Positions 9,081 through 17,425 of a stretch of DNA of 64,000 bases are shown here, one piece after another (positions within the stretch are counted from its first letter, which is position 1; each line of letters starts with the position of its first letter). This DNA comes from Ensifer sp. LC163 (GTDB taxonomy: Bacteria; Pseudomonadota; Alphaproteobacteria; Rhizobiales; Rhizobiaceae), in the NCBI RefSeq assembly GCF_001695855.1, contig NZ_MBSS01000012.1, forward strand, positions 186,001-250,000, written 5' to 3'. Below the pieces are notes generated by a model that saw only the letters and a list, made by a program, of their open reading frames with translations, was not told the DNA's origin and searched no databases. A program made the translations under genes and the position numbers.

Positions 9081-9797
9081 ATGCCAGAGCATTACCCACA
9101 GCGCCGGCTGCTGCCGGCGCTTTTCTTTGCCCTGGCACTTGCCGGCTGCAGCGACGACGGCGCCGAGAAAAAGCCGCTGCCGCCAGCGTCGGACCGTGCA
9201 AAATCGGACGTCGTCCTACCCGTCGGCCAGGGCTTTGATTTCTACGTTCTCTCGCTCTCGTGGTCGCCGACCTGGTGCGACGACAACGATCCGTCCGGCA
9301 AGACCGGCCAGTGCAAGCTCGGCAGCAATCGCGGGCTGATCGTGCACGGCCTGTGGCCGCAGAATGACCGGGGCTATCCCGATTTCTGCCCGACGCGGCA
9401 ATCGGATCGCGTGCCGGAGGCGCTCGGCCGCCAATATCTCGATCTCATTCCGTCCATGGGGCTGATCGGCCATCAGTGGCGCAAGCATGGAACCTGCTCG
9501 GGCCTGAGCCAACAGGATTATTTCGCCGTCACCCGGGCGGCGCGCGAGCGCGTCGCGTTGCCGGCGGAACTCAGCGCATCACGTCGAGAAAACTCACTGT
9601 CCGTCAGCGCAATCGAGGCCGGGTTCGTGGCCAGAAATCCCGGCATGACGACAAACGCCGTCGCTGTTACCTGCGAGGGCAAGCGGCTGGAGGAAATCAG
9701 GATCTGCTTCGACAAGGCGCTGAATTTCCGCCCTTGCCCCGAGGTGGATCGCCAAGCCTGCCGAAGGGACACCGTGACGCTGCCACCGGCATCCTAG
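9081..9797 (+). CDS. RNase T2 family lipoprotein
   Basis: Starting at the ATG 2 nt after the previous stop gives 238 residues with a lipoprotein signal (hydrophobic core, then LAGC lipobox). Both catalytic segments of the T2 family are present: IVHGLWPQ (CAS I) and HQWRKHGTCSGL (CAS II), each with its catalytic His, plus the Lys of the second. Several Cys fit the family's disulfides. T2 enzymes cut single-stranded RNA through a 2',3'-cyclic phosphate. A lipid anchor would place this one in the inner or outer membrane facing the periplasm, like E. coli RNase I in location but tethered. The role could be nutrient scavenging of RNA. Confidence 0.88.
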   Translation: MPEHYPQRRLLPALFFALALAGCSDDGAEKKPLPPASDRAKSDVVLPVGQGFDFYVLSLSWSPTWCDDNDPSGKTGQCKLGSNRGLIVHGLWPQNDRGYPDFCPTRQSDRVPEALGRQYLDLIPSMGLIGHQWRKHGTCSGLSQQDYFAVTRAARERVALPAELSASRRENSLSVSAIEAGFVARNPGMTTNAVAVTCEGKRLEEIRICFDKALNFRPCPEVDRQACRRDTVTLPPAS

Positions 9798-9898
9798 ACC
9801 GATGCATGGGCCGACCGCATGTGGCTCGATATTATGAAACTGCGCCCGCTCTTCCGACATTCGCTTTGGAAGTCATGCGCGAAAGAGAAAGATGCTCG

Positions 9899-10489
9899 AT
9901 GAAAATACTTTACTCGCCATCGTCCCCCTACTCCAACAAGGTCCGCATGGCTGCGCACTATGCCGGGCTGTCGGCCGAAAGCGTCTTGACCGATACCAAC
10001 GCCAACTCGCCGGAACTCATCGGCAGCAATCCGCTCGGCAAGATCCCGACGCTGGTTACCGGCGACGGCAAGGCGATCTACGACAGCCGCACCATCATGC
10101 ATTTCATCGACCGGGAGACGAAGGGCAAGCTCTACCCGAAGAATGCCGGGAAGCGTTTGGATATCGAAATCTTCGAGGCGCTGTGCGACGGCATCTGCGA
10201 CAGCCTGCTGGCGATCGTCTACGAGAAGCGGTTCCATCCGCCGGAAAAGGTGCATCAGCCCTGGATCGACAGGCAGTGGGAAAAGGTCGAACGGAGCCTC
10301 GATCATCTGAATGAGAATCTGCCCAAGACGGGAGCCAAGCTGCATGCGGGGCATTTCGCGCTTGCAGCGCTGCTTCGCTACATCGAGCTGCGCTTCAGCG
10401 GCGAATGGCAACGCGGCCGTGCCAAGCTGAAGAACTGGCCGGCAAAATTCGAAAAGCACTTCCCGGATTATTCGAAATTCAAAGCATGA
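9899..10489 (+). CDS. Glutathione S-transferase family protein
   Basis: The ATG at 9899, preceded by GAAAGAGAAAG, gives 196 residues. MKILYSPSSPYSNKVR is a thioredoxin-fold N-terminus with Ser/Tyr in the place of the catalytic residue. NPLGKIPTLV follows with the cis-proline that binds glutathione, and IYDSRTIMHFID corresponds to the conserved D/E-S-x-x-I segment. The rest is the helical C-terminal domain, which shows the FALAALLRYIELRF pattern of bacterial GSTs. The gene stands alone between the RNase T2 gene (102 bp upstream) and a bidirectional terminator. Substrate unknown; bacterial GSTs of this type are usually involved in detoxification. Confidence 0.85.
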   Translation: MKILYSPSSPYSNKVRMAAHYAGLSAESVLTDTNANSPELIGSNPLGKIPTLVTGDGKAIYDSRTIMHFIDRETKGKLYPKNAGKRLDIEIFEALCDGICDSLLAIVYEKRFHPPEKVHQPWIDRQWEKVERSLDHLNENLPKTGAKLHAGHFALAALLRYIELRFSGEWQRGRAKLKNWPAKFEKHFPDYSKFKA

Positions 10490-10490
10490 A

Positions 10491-10516
10491 AAAAGGCCGG
10501 GTCTCCCCGGCCTTTT
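10491..10516. terminator. Bidirectional rho-independent terminator between the GST gene and ropB
   Basis: AAAAGGCCGGG (10491-10501) pairs perfectly with CCCGGCCTTTT (10506-10516) across a TCTC loop, an 11-bp stem with A-tract and T-tract flanks on both sides. It sits in the gap between two convergent genes, so it can end transcripts from both. Confidence 0.9.
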
Positions 10517-10538
10517 CCTTGATCAGGCAGGTTGCCGA

Positions 10539-11177
10539 TCAGAACTTTACGCCCATACCGACGCGGACGCTGTGCTCATCGTAACCGGAAGACACGTTGG
10601 TGCCACCAACGTTGAAGTCCTTCGAGCCGTAGTCCGTGTAACGGTATTCGACGCGTGCCGTGATGTTGTCGGTGACGAAGGTTTCCGCACCGGCACCAGC
10701 CGTCCAGCCGATCATGGTGTTCTTGTCGGAACCAGCCGGGGTCGATGCCTTGGCCTGACCAACGGCGAGACCAGCCGTACCGTAGAGCAGGACCGGGTTC
10801 AGATCGACACCGACGCGAGCGCGCAGCGAGCCGTTGACGCCCTGCTTCATGCGCAGGTCACCACGGGTGGAATCCTGGCCGGAGTAGCCGACGTCGGCTT
10901 CACCGCCGTAAACGATCTGGCCGCTCTGCATGTTGTAGCCGCCGTAAAGACCGCCACCGAAACCAGCCGAAGTGGCGTCGCCGGTCGCATCAGCCTGGCC
11001 ATGGTGCCAATCAGCGGTACCACCGACATAGGCGCCCGACCAGTTCTTGACTGCCGGTTCGGTGTACTCGGCTGCGGGAGCTGCCGGAACTTCGTCGATC
11101 GCGTCTGCAGCCTGGGCGGCCTGGAAGGCGATGAGGGATACGGCCGAAGCCATGAGGGTGGTGGTGAGCGTACGCAT
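10539..11177 (-). CDS. ropB: Outer-membrane beta-barrel porin-like protein (RopB/Omp25 family)
   Basis: The 212-residue protein has a 23-residue signal peptide (MRTLTTTLMASAVSL, ending AQAAD), a short Pro/Ala linker (EVPAAPAAEY), and a barrel with alternating strands. Key features are WSGAYVGG, GLYGGYNMQ, the tight turns between strands, ARVEYRYTDYG, and a C-terminal HSVRVGMGVKF ending in Phe, the BAM recognition signal. This fits the Omp25/Omp31 family of Rhizobiales, called RopB in rhizobia, abundant eight-stranded envelope proteins. GGAG 8 nt upstream of the ATG is a strong ribosome-binding site. The preceding DNA is unusually AT-rich. Several paralogues usually exist per genome, so the symbol is tentative. 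Confidence 0.85.
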   Translation of the reverse strand: MRTLTTTLMASAVSLIAFQAAQAADAIDEVPAAPAAEYTEPAVKNWSGAYVGGTADWHHGQADATGDATSAGFGGGLYGGYNMQSGQIVYGGEADVGYSGQDSTRGDLRMKQGVNGSLRARVGVDLNPVLLYGTAGLAVGQAKASTPAGSDKNTMIGWTAGAGAETFVTDNITARVEYRYTDYGSKDFNVGGTNVSSGYDEHSVRVGMGVKF

Positions 11178-11542
11178 AAATATTCTCCTTTACGAACCGA
11201 TGCCCCGAGGTTTGGGATCCCTCAATGAAACATCGGACAACTTTCAATTAACCCGCCCGGTTGAGCTGAAATTGGCCAGCAAATGAGGATTCACAAGAGC
11301 CAAAATGTGAAATTTTGGTGGCACAATCACGTCCAAAATTTGATGTTGCTTTCACGCCACAGGGATTTTATTAACCATCTTTCAAGATTAACGAAAGATA
11401 TACTATATAACTTCAAAATAATACAATTTACGCGAATTCCATTAATTTTTGCGAAATGAATCGTCAGGGAGAGTTTCAGGGCGGCGTTTCTTGCCTATAT
11501 CTTCGTCCGCGTGCGCGAAGATTCGAAAAGCGGGATGAAACG
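11178..11542. promoter_or_regulatory. AT-rich divergent regulatory region between ropB and the FolM-like gene
   Basis: This gap is strikingly AT-rich compared with the rest of the window, especially 11281-11455. It contains an inverted repeat CCAAAAT-gtgaa-ATTTTGG at 11300-11318 and a further CCAAAATT at 11333-11340. Two TTAAC half-sites, one TTAACCAT, lie in 11370-11395 and resemble CtrA half-sites. It must hold the ropB promoter on the minus strand and the promoter for the reductase-uvrC operon on the plus strand. The regulators are not identified. AT-rich promoters of this kind are typical targets of Ros/MucR proteins in rhizobia, which is an inference. Confidence 0.55.
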
Positions 11543-12307
11543 TTGAAGAAAGCACTGAAGGCGGCACTCGTAACCGGTGGCGCCAAACGGATCGGCAAGG
11601 CTATAGTTGAGGACCTCGCGGCCCATGGCTTCGCGGTCGCAATCCATGCCAATGGCTCGCTTGATGAGGCGAAGTCTATGGCGGCCTCATTGACGGAAAG
11701 AGGAGTCGGCGCCGTTGCAGTGAAGGCCGATCTGACCGACACGCAGGAAACCGCGGCACTGATGGCGCAGGTCAATGAGGCGCTCGGTCCGATCGACCTG
11801 ATCGTCAACAATGCCTCGCTGTTCAAGAAGGATAGCCTCGACGCTTTCGACGAAACCGTATGGGATCGCCATTTCGCGTTGCACGTGAAAGCCCCGTCCC
11901 TGCTCGCTCGCGATTTTGCCCGCCAATTGCCGCGCGGCGTCTCGGGCCTCGTCATCAATGTGATCGACCAGCGCGTCTGGTCTCCAAACCCGCGCTTTTA
12001 TTCCTATATGTTATCCAAGTCCGCGCTGTGGACGGCAACACAAACGATGGCTCAGGCACTTGCGCCGGATATTCGCGTCAACGGCATCGGCCCAGGGCCA
12101 ACATTGCCGAACGAGCGGCAGGATCCTCGCGATTTCCAGGCACAGGTCGATGCACTTATCCTCAGGCGCGGTCCGGCGCTCGCCGAATTCGGGCGGACGA
12201 TCCGCTTCCTTTTCGGCACACCGTCGATTACCGGACAGATGATCGCGCTGGACGGCGGCCAGCACCTCGCCTGGGAGACGCCCGACATCAGGGAGATAGT
12301 GGAATGA
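11543..12307 (+). CDS. SDR-family reductase, FolM/pteridine reductase-like
   Basis: The product has TGGAKRIG, the TGxxxRxG form of the Rossmann dinucleotide loop that marks pteridine reductases and FolM. NNASLF and a YMLSK catalytic Tyr/Lys pair follow, and the C-terminus has IALDGGQHL. Such enzymes reduce dihydromonapterin or dihydrofolate with NADPH. The start is uncertain. An in-frame ATG at 11456 adds 29 Arg-rich residues unlike the family and has no ribosome-binding site. I prefer the TTG at 11543 (254 residues), preceded by GGGA and leading straight into [12 protein letters not shown]. The stop overlaps the uvrC start (ATGA), so the two are cotranscribed. Confidence 0.8.
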   Translation: MKKALKAALVTGGAKRIGKAIVEDLAAHGFAVAIHANGSLDEAKSMAASLTERGVGAVAVKADLTDTQETAALMAQVNEALGPIDLIVNNASLFKKDSLDAFDETVWDRHFALHVKAPSLLARDFARQLPRGVSGLVINVIDQRVWSPNPRFYSYMLSKSALWTATQTMAQALAPDIRVNGIGPGPTLPNERQDPRDFQAQVDALILRRGPALAEFGRTIRFLFGTPSITGQMIALDGGQHLAWETPDIREIVE

Positions 12308-14328
12308 ACGGACGCGTGCCGACCGACGGCGGCATCCTCTATGACGGCAATGATGCCGAAGACGACGACGACCTGATCGAGGCGCCCGAAAGTGCGCCCG
12401 CAGGCCCGGCTATCGAATGGGCCGAGAATCGCAATGAGGTCGAGGGGCTCAAAGGCGCCGAATTGATCCAGGCCTTCGTGAAACGGCTTCCGAACGGCCC
12501 CGGCGTCTATCGCATGTTCAACGACGCCGGCGACGTCCTTTATGTCGGCAAGGCGCGCAGCCTGAAGAAGCGCGTCGGCAACTACGCCCAGGGCCGCGGC
12601 CACTCCAACCGCATTTCGCGGATGATTCGCGAAACCGCGAACATGGAGTTCGTCACCACCCGCACCGAGATCGAGGCGCTTCTGCTCGAAGCCAACCTGA
12701 TCAAGCGCCTTCGGCCGCGCTTCAACGTGCTTCTGCGTGACGACAAATCCTTTCCCTATATTCTGGTCACCGGCGACAGCCGTGCACCCGCCCTTTACAA
12801 ACATCGCGGCGCGCGCAGCCGAAAGGGCGATTATTTCGGCCCCTTCGCCTCGGCCGGCGCCGTCGGGCGCACGATCAATTCGCTGCAGCGCGCATTCCTT
12901 TTAAGAACCTGCACCGACAGCGTCTTCGAGACGCGCACGCGTCCCTGTCTTCTGCATCAGATCAAGCGCTGTTCGGCGCCCTGCACGGGCGAAATCAGCA
13001 ATGACGGCTATGCCGAGCTGGTGCGCGAAGCCAAGGACTTCCTCTCCGGCAAGAGCCAGGCGGTGAAGGCGACGATCGCGGCGGCAATGGGCGAGGCCTC
13101 GGAAAACCTCGACTTCGAACGCGCGGCACTTTATCGCGACCGCCTTGCCGCGCTCAGCCACGTGCAGAGCCACCAGGGCATTAATCCGGCCGGCGTCGAA
13201 GAGGCCGACGTCTTTGCGATCCACCACGAAGGCGGCATCTCCTGCATCCAGGTGTTCTTCTTCCGCACCGGACAGAACTGGGGCAACCGCGCCTATTTCC
13301 CGAAGGCAGACCCGTCACTGCCGACCGCGGAAGTGCTTTCGGCGTTTCTCGCGCAGTTCTACGACGACAGGCCCTGTCCGCGGCAGATCTTGCTGTGCGA
13401 GGCGGTCGAGGAACAGGAACTGCTTGGCCAGGCGCTCAGCGAAAAGTCCGGTTACAAGGTGTCGATCCAGGTGCCGCAACGCGGCGAGAAGAAGGACCTT
13501 GTCGACCATGCGCTCGCCAACGCCCGCGAGGCGCACGGCCGCAAGCTGGCGGAAACCGCATCGCAGTCGCGACTGCTCGAAGGCTTTGCAGAAACGTTCA
13601 AGCTTGAGCGCGCACCACGCCGGATCGAGATCTACGACAACTCGCACATCATGGGCACCAATGCCGTCGGCGGCATGGTGGTCGCCGGCCCCGAAGGCTT
13701 CGTCAAAGGCCAGTACCGCAAGTTCAACATCAAATCGACCGACATCACGCCCGGCGACGACTTCGGCATGATGCGCGAGGTGATGACCCGTCGCTTCTCG
13801 CGCCTGCTCAAGGAAGAAGGCAAGCCGGACCGGACAGTCGAGATCGCCGACGACGCCGCCTTCCCGGCCTGGCCTGACGTTATCCTGATCGACGGCGGCC
13901 AGGGACAGATGACCGCCGTGCGCGCGATCCTTAGAGAACTTGATGTCGAGGATTGCGTGACGGCGATCGGTGTTGCCAAGGGCGTCGACCGCGATGCCGG
14001 GCGCGAGCGTTTCTTTGCGCTCGGGCGCGACAGCTTCACGCTGCCGCCGCGGGACCCGGTGCTCTATTTCATCCAGCGCCTGCGCGACGAAGCGCACCGT
14101 TTTGCCATCGGTTCGCACCGCGCCCGACGCAAGAAGGAGATGGTCAAGAACCCACTGGACGAGATCGCCGGCGTCGGGCCGACGCGTAAACGCGCTCTGC
14201 TCACCCATTTCGGTACCGCCAAGGCCGTTTCCCGCGCCGGGATGAACGACCTGATGGCGGTCAACGGCATTTCCGAGGCCGTCGCACGGCTGGTCTACGA
14301 GCATTTCCATGAGGACGCGGCAAAATGA
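12304..14328 (+). CDS. uvrC: Excinuclease ABC subunit C
   Basis: The ATG at 12304 overlaps the upstream stop and gives 674 residues. After an acidic N-terminal stretch ([13 protein letters not shown]) comes the GIY-YIG nuclease domain, recognisable in GPGVYRMF and [14 protein letters not shown], which makes the 3' incision. A central cysteine-containing region, a UVR motif ([15 protein letters not shown]) that contacts UvrB, an RNase H-like endonuclease domain ([20 protein letters not shown] and LIDGGQGQ), and a C-terminal helix-hairpin-helix pair ([17 protein letters not shown]) follow. This is the full nucleotide-excision repair nuclease. Length is within the family range. Confidence 0.97.
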   Translation: MNGRVPTDGGILYDGNDAEDDDDLIEAPESAPAGPAIEWAENRNEVEGLKGAELIQAFVKRLPNGPGVYRMFNDAGDVLYVGKARSLKKRVGNYAQGRGHSNRISRMIRETANMEFVTTRTEIEALLLEANLIKRLRPRFNVLLRDDKSFPYILVTGDSRAPALYKHRGARSRKGDYFGPFASAGAVGRTINSLQRAFLLRTCTDSVFETRTRPCLLHQIKRCSAPCTGEISNDGYAELVREAKDFLSGKSQAVKATIAAAMGEASENLDFERAALYRDRLAALSHVQSHQGINPAGVEEADVFAIHHEGGISCIQVFFFRTGQNWGNRAYFPKADPSLPTAEVLSAFLAQFYDDRPCPRQILLCEAVEEQELLGQALSEKSGYKVSIQVPQRGEKKDLVDHALANAREAHGRKLAETASQSRLLEGFAETFKLERAPRRIEIYDNSHIMGTNAVGGMVVAGPEGFVKGQYRKFNIKSTDITPGDDFGMMREVMTRRFSRLLKEEGKPDRTVEIADDAAFPAWPDVILIDGGQGQMTAVRAILRELDVEDCVTAIGVAKGVDRDAGRERFFALGRDSFTLPPRDPVLYFIQRLRDEAHRFAIGSHRARRKKEMVKNPLDEIAGVGPTRKRALLTHFGTAKAVSRAGMNDLMAVNGISEAVARLVYEHFHEDAAK

Positions 14329-14333
14329 CCCTT

Positions 14334-14437
14334 GCAGCGCCGCGCGTCGAAGATGACGCGCAAGGGACGCTGTAAAGGTTCAAACTTGCTGCATAATTTC
14401 GCCGTTAAATCGATGCCGATTTAAGGAATTACGCGAT
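14334..14437 (+). repeat. Rhizobial mosaic palindromic repeat, copy 1 (inverted orientation)
   Basis: GCGCCGCGCGTCGAAGATGA and the following GCGCAAGGGACGCTGTAAAG form one palindromic block (14334-14377). It is the reverse complement of blocks at 29522-29568 and 39667-39712. A second block, with TTAAATCGATGCCGATTTAA at 14405-14424 and flanking AATTTCG/GGAATTACG, matches the second palindrome seen at the other two loci. It lies right after the uvrC stop and may act as its transcript end. Confidence 0.75.
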
Positions 14438-14558
14438 GGCAATTCACCCGACGTTCAGGTGAGATGCGCCAATTATGACAACCTTCGCACAATGATTTGT
14501 TGACCTGAGGGCCGCAAAGTCATTCTGTACCTCCGAGGAAGACAGAGAACCCGAATCC

Positions 14559-15146
14559 ATGCCCAAGCCCGTCGCCTACAGCATCCCCAACCTGCTCACC
14601 TATTTCCGAATCCTGATCGTGCCGCTGATCGTGCTTTGCTTCTTCATCGAAGGCCGGCTGCACAGTTCGGATTTCGCACGCTGGACGGCGGTCATTCTCT
14701 TTGCCATCGCCTCGATCACCGACTTCTTTGACGGCTATCTCGCCCGCATCTGGAATCAGACCTCGAACATCGGCAAGATGCTCGACCCGATTGCCGACAA
14801 GCTCTTGGTCGCCTCGATCCTGCTGCTCGTCGCCGCTGACCAGACGATTGCCGGCTGGTCGATCTGGGCCGCGATCATCATCCTGTGCCGTGAAATCCTG
14901 GTATCGGGCCTGCGCGAGTATCTGGCGGCACTCAAGGTCAGCGTTCCCGTCACCCGTATCGCCAAGTGGAAGACGACGATCCAGATGGTGGCGATCGTCT
15001 TCCTGCTCGCCGGCCCCGCTGGCGACAAGATCCTGCCCTATACGACAGAGGCCGGTATCGTATTGCTATGGATCGCCGCGGCGATCACGCTCTACAGCGG
15101 CTATGACTATTTCCGCGCCGGCCTGAAGCACGTGGTCAACGAATGA
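14559..15146 (+). CDS. pgsA: CDP-diacylglycerol-glycerol-3-phosphate 3-phosphatidyltransferase
   Basis: The 195-residue integral membrane enzyme carries the CDP-alcohol phosphotransferase signature. It is seen as TDFFDGYLAR, then a Gly, then MLDPIADK, with the Asp residues that bind the metal and CDP moiety. It makes phosphatidylglycerol phosphate, the precursor of phosphatidylglycerol and cardiolipin, and so feeds substrate to LpiA. N-terminal SIPNLLTYFRILIVPL is the usual first helix of PgsA. The moaD ATG overlaps its stop by 4 nt, so pgsA, moaD and moaE form an operon. GAGGAAGACAG upstream of the ATG supplies the ribosome-binding site. Confidence 0.95.
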   Translation: MPKPVAYSIPNLLTYFRILIVPLIVLCFFIEGRLHSSDFARWTAVILFAIASITDFFDGYLARIWNQTSNIGKMLDPIADKLLVASILLLVAADQTIAGWSIWAAIIILCREILVSGLREYLAALKVSVPVTRIAKWKTTIQMVAIVFLLAGPAGDKILPYTTEAGIVLLWIAAAITLYSGYDYFRAGLKHVVNE

Positions 15147-15403
15147 GCACCGTCAATCTCGTCTATTTCTCCTGGGTGCGCGAACGCATCGGCAAGGGTG
15201 AGGAAACGCTGGAGGTTCCGGCGGCCGTCGTCACCATTGCCGACCTGCTTGCGCATCTGAAGACGCTGGGGGAGGAATACGAGACGGCGCTCGAGCACCA
15301 GAACGTCATCCGCGCGGCGATCAACCAGGAACATGTCGAGCATGGCGAACCGATCGCCGGTGCGCGCGAGATCGCCCTCTTCCCGCCGATGACCGGTGGC
15401 TGA
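15143..15403 (+). CDS. moaD: Molybdopterin synthase small subunit (MoaD)
   Basis: The 86-residue ubiquitin-fold protein ends FPPMTGG. The terminal Gly-Gly is thiocarboxylated by MoeB and donates sulfur to cyclic pyranopterin monophosphate. VYFSWVRERIGKGEETLEVP and the VRAAINQEHV-like segment fit the MoaD pattern. It overlaps the pgsA stop by 4 nt. moaE starts 4 nt after its stop, which fits translational coupling of the two synthase subunits. The product would serve molybdoenzymes such as the oxidoreductase at 5507-7624. Confidence 0.93.
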   Translation: MSTVNLVYFSWVRERIGKGEETLEVPAAVVTIADLLAHLKTLGEEYETALEHQNVIRAAINQEHVEHGEPIAGAREIALFPPMTGG

Positions 15404-15407
15404 CACC

Positions 15408-15872
15408 ATGGGCGCGCCCGTCACCGTGCGTGTGCAGCGCGAGGATTTCGACCTTTCGGCCGAGGTTTCCAAGCTTTCGTCCGACCGCCCCGACATTGGG
15501 GCGGTCGTGACGTTTTCGGGCCTCTGCCGCGACGAAGCGGGCATGCTTGCCGCTCTCGAACTAGAGCATTACCCCGGGATGGCCGAGGCCGAGATCGAAC
15601 GCATCTGCAACTTGGCGGTCGAACGCTTCGGGCTGCAGGCAGCAACGGCGATCCATCGCTACGGCAGGATCATTCCCGGCGAGAACATCGTGCTCGTGGT
15701 CACCGCTTCGCCCCATCGCCAGGCAGCCTTCGATGGCGCCAGCTTCATCATGGACTTCCTCAAGACATCTGCGCCCTTCTGGAAGAAGGAACACTTGACC
15801 GATGGCACGGCTGGCAGCTGGGTCAGCGCCAAGGATGCCGACGACACGGCGCGTGATCGCTGGAAGCGCTGA
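15408..15872 (+). CDS. moaE: Molybdopterin synthase large subunit (MoaE)
   Basis: I take the ATG at 15408 (154 residues). A GTG at 15396 in frame would overlap moaD. Family landmarks are GAVVTFSGLCRDE, LELEHYPGMAEAEIERI, HRYGRIIPGENIV, VVTASPHRQAAF and FWKKEHLTDG. The last contains the Lys residues that bind precursor Z and take part in sulfur transfer. MoaE forms the active site of molybdopterin synthase with the MoaD C-terminus inserted. Length matches family members. The gene is the last of the pgsA-moaD-moaE operon and faces the livH-like gene across 28 bp. Confidence 0.95.
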   Translation: MGAPVTVRVQREDFDLSAEVSKLSSDRPDIGAVVTFSGLCRDEAGMLAALELEHYPGMAEAEIERICNLAVERFGLQAATAIHRYGRIIPGENIVLVVTASPHRQAAFDGASFIMDFLKTSAPFWKKEHLTDGTAGSWVSAKDADDTARDRWKR

Positions 15873-15900
15873 CACGCGGGATCGATGCTCCACGCGCGGA

Positions 15901-16797
15901 TTACGGGATGACTTTTTCCTGTCGCGTGACCGCAAGCACGATGACGAGGAAGCCGAAGATCGCAAAATCCCGCCAGAGCATCGGGCCATAGGCCCCCCAG
16001 AGTGTTTCGAGAAGGCCGATGGCGGCTGCGCCGAGCGCGGCATAAAGCGGCGATGTCTGGCCGCCGATCGCGGCGATAAACAGCACTTTGACCCCGAACG
16101 TGAGCCCGGTGCCGAAATCCATGTTGCCATAGTAGGACGCAGCCAGGATACCGCAGCAGGCGGCGATCAGCGATGCGGCGCCATAGGCGACGATATAGAC
16201 ACGGGCCGCATCGATGCCGCAAAGGGCGGCCGCGCCACGATCCTCCGACACCGCCCGCCACGACCGTCCGGCGCCGCTATGCGTCAGAAACCAGTGACCG
16301 GCCGCCACCAGCGCCACCATCAACAGCGTGTTGAGCAACTGGATCACCGTCAGCGTCACCGGGAATTTGGGGTCGGGCCAGAAGACGATGTTGCCGTTCA
16401 GAAACGGCGGCAGCCACAGGCTCTTCGTTTCGGAGGCCAGCCGCGCCGTTTCCATCAGCACTAGCAGGGTCCCGAGCGACGCGACGACGACAGTGTTGGC
16501 TGACGAGAACGCGAGCGGGCGCATCACGTAACGCCCGGCGACAAGCCCTGCCCCAACACCAAGCGTCAGACCGGCGGCGGCGCCAAGGCCGAGCGCTGCC
16601 GGCAGCAGCAGCCACAGCCGGTTCCAGCCGAAATCCGCAAACAGCACGAACATCTGGCCGGAGAAGGCAAAGAGGGCGCCGTAGGTGAGATCGGCCCGGC
16701 GGGTCACGGCGAAGGCGATGGCATAGCCGAAGGCCAGCGCCGCATAGAGTGCGGCGATCGGGACGGCATTGGCGATCTGCTGCAGGAAATAGAGCAT
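15901..16797 (-). CDS. Branched-chain amino acid ABC transporter permease (LivH-type), orphan
   Basis: From the ATG at 16797 the product has 298 residues with about eight hydrophobic helices. Signatures are MLYFLQQIANAVPIAALYAAL, TRRADLTYGALFAFSGQM (the LivH N-terminal pattern) and the EAA-like segment IDAARVYIVAYGAASLIAAC. An earlier in-frame ATG at 16842 would add 15 residues. LivH works with LivM, two ATPases and a periplasmic binding protein, none of which is next to it, so it is an orphan here. The divergent CGNR gene lies 67 bp away and may control it, judging only by position. Confidence 0.82.
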   Translation of the reverse strand: MLYFLQQIANAVPIAALYAALAFGYAIAFAVTRRADLTYGALFAFSGQMFVLFADFGWNRLWLLLPAALGLGAAAGLTLGVGAGLVAGRYVMRPLAFSSANTVVVASLGTLLVLMETARLASETKSLWLPPFLNGNIVFWPDPKFPVTLTVIQLLNTLLMVALVAAGHWFLTHSGAGRSWRAVSEDRGAAALCGIDAARVYIVAYGAASLIAACCGILAASYYGNMDFGTGLTFGVKVLFIAAIGGQTSPLYAALGAAAIGLLETLWGAYGPMLWRDFAIFGFLVIVLAVTRQEKVIP

Positions 16798-16864
16798 GGC
16801 GCATCCGGAGCGTGACAACATCAATATAACTGGTAAAATCATTTTTGCCAGTTAGGAATAGCTC

Positions 16865-17425
16865 ATGACCTTCACCTGGACCGCACATCGATTTGCCGGC
16901 GGCGCGCTGGCGCTGGATGTCGCCAACTCCGTCATTCTGCGCTTTGATGCCGCAAGGCGTATTGATCGCTTCGCCGACGTTGCAGCACTCGACGCCTTTG
17001 CCGACGCCGCCAACCGGTTCGGCGCCGAAAGCACACGTTTTGGCACGCTTTCACCCGTTGCCGAGCAGAACCGGGCAGGACTTTTGAGGTTGCGCGAGGC
17101 GACGGATCGGCATTTTCGGGCACAGGCGGCTGCCGAGCATCGGGCGGACCTGATGGCCGATCTGCTGGAGGCAATCGCCGCAGTGCTGCGCAGCACCGGC
17201 AATGGCGGACGCGCCATCGCGCTCGACACGGCAACGGCGCATTCCGCACTCAGCCTCACCGCCAGTCCCGAACCCGATCGATTGAAGATCTGCCCGAATT
17301 GCGGCTGGCTGTTTCTGGACAAGAGCCGCAACCGCAGCCGGACCTGGTGCGACATGGCGGTCTGCGGCAACCGCAGCAAGGCCAAGCGCCACTATCATCG
17401 CAGCAAGGAGGAGGCCCAGTCATGA
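16865..17425 (+). CDS. CGNR zinc-finger / ABATE-domain protein, putative regulator
   Basis: The 186-residue protein has the ABATE layout. An N-terminal ligand-binding-like domain begins with FAGGALALDVANSV. The C-terminal CGNR zinc finger reads CPNCGWLF, then WCDMAVCGNRSKAKRHY, with two Cys pairs for one zinc and the CGNR motif itself. Such proteins are predicted stress-responsive transcription regulators. It is divergent from the livH-like permease and its stop overlaps the start of a lipoprotein gene (ATGA). One of these neighbours is the probable target. No ligand is known for the family. Confidence 0.85.
   Translation: MTFTWTAHRFAGGALALDVANSVILRFDAARRIDRFADVAALDAFADAANRFGAESTRFGTLSPVAEQNRAGLLRLREATDRHFRAQAAAEHRADLMADLLEAIAAVLRSTGNGGRAIALDTATAHSALSLTASPEPDRLKICPNCGWLFLDKSRNRSRTWCDMAVCGNRSKAKRHYHRSKEEAQS

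Noticed and set aside
11860-12303. N-terminal extension of uvrC
   Set aside because: The upstream in-frame stretch lies inside the FolM-like reductase gene in another frame; the ATG at 12304 overlapping that gene's stop is the natural start.
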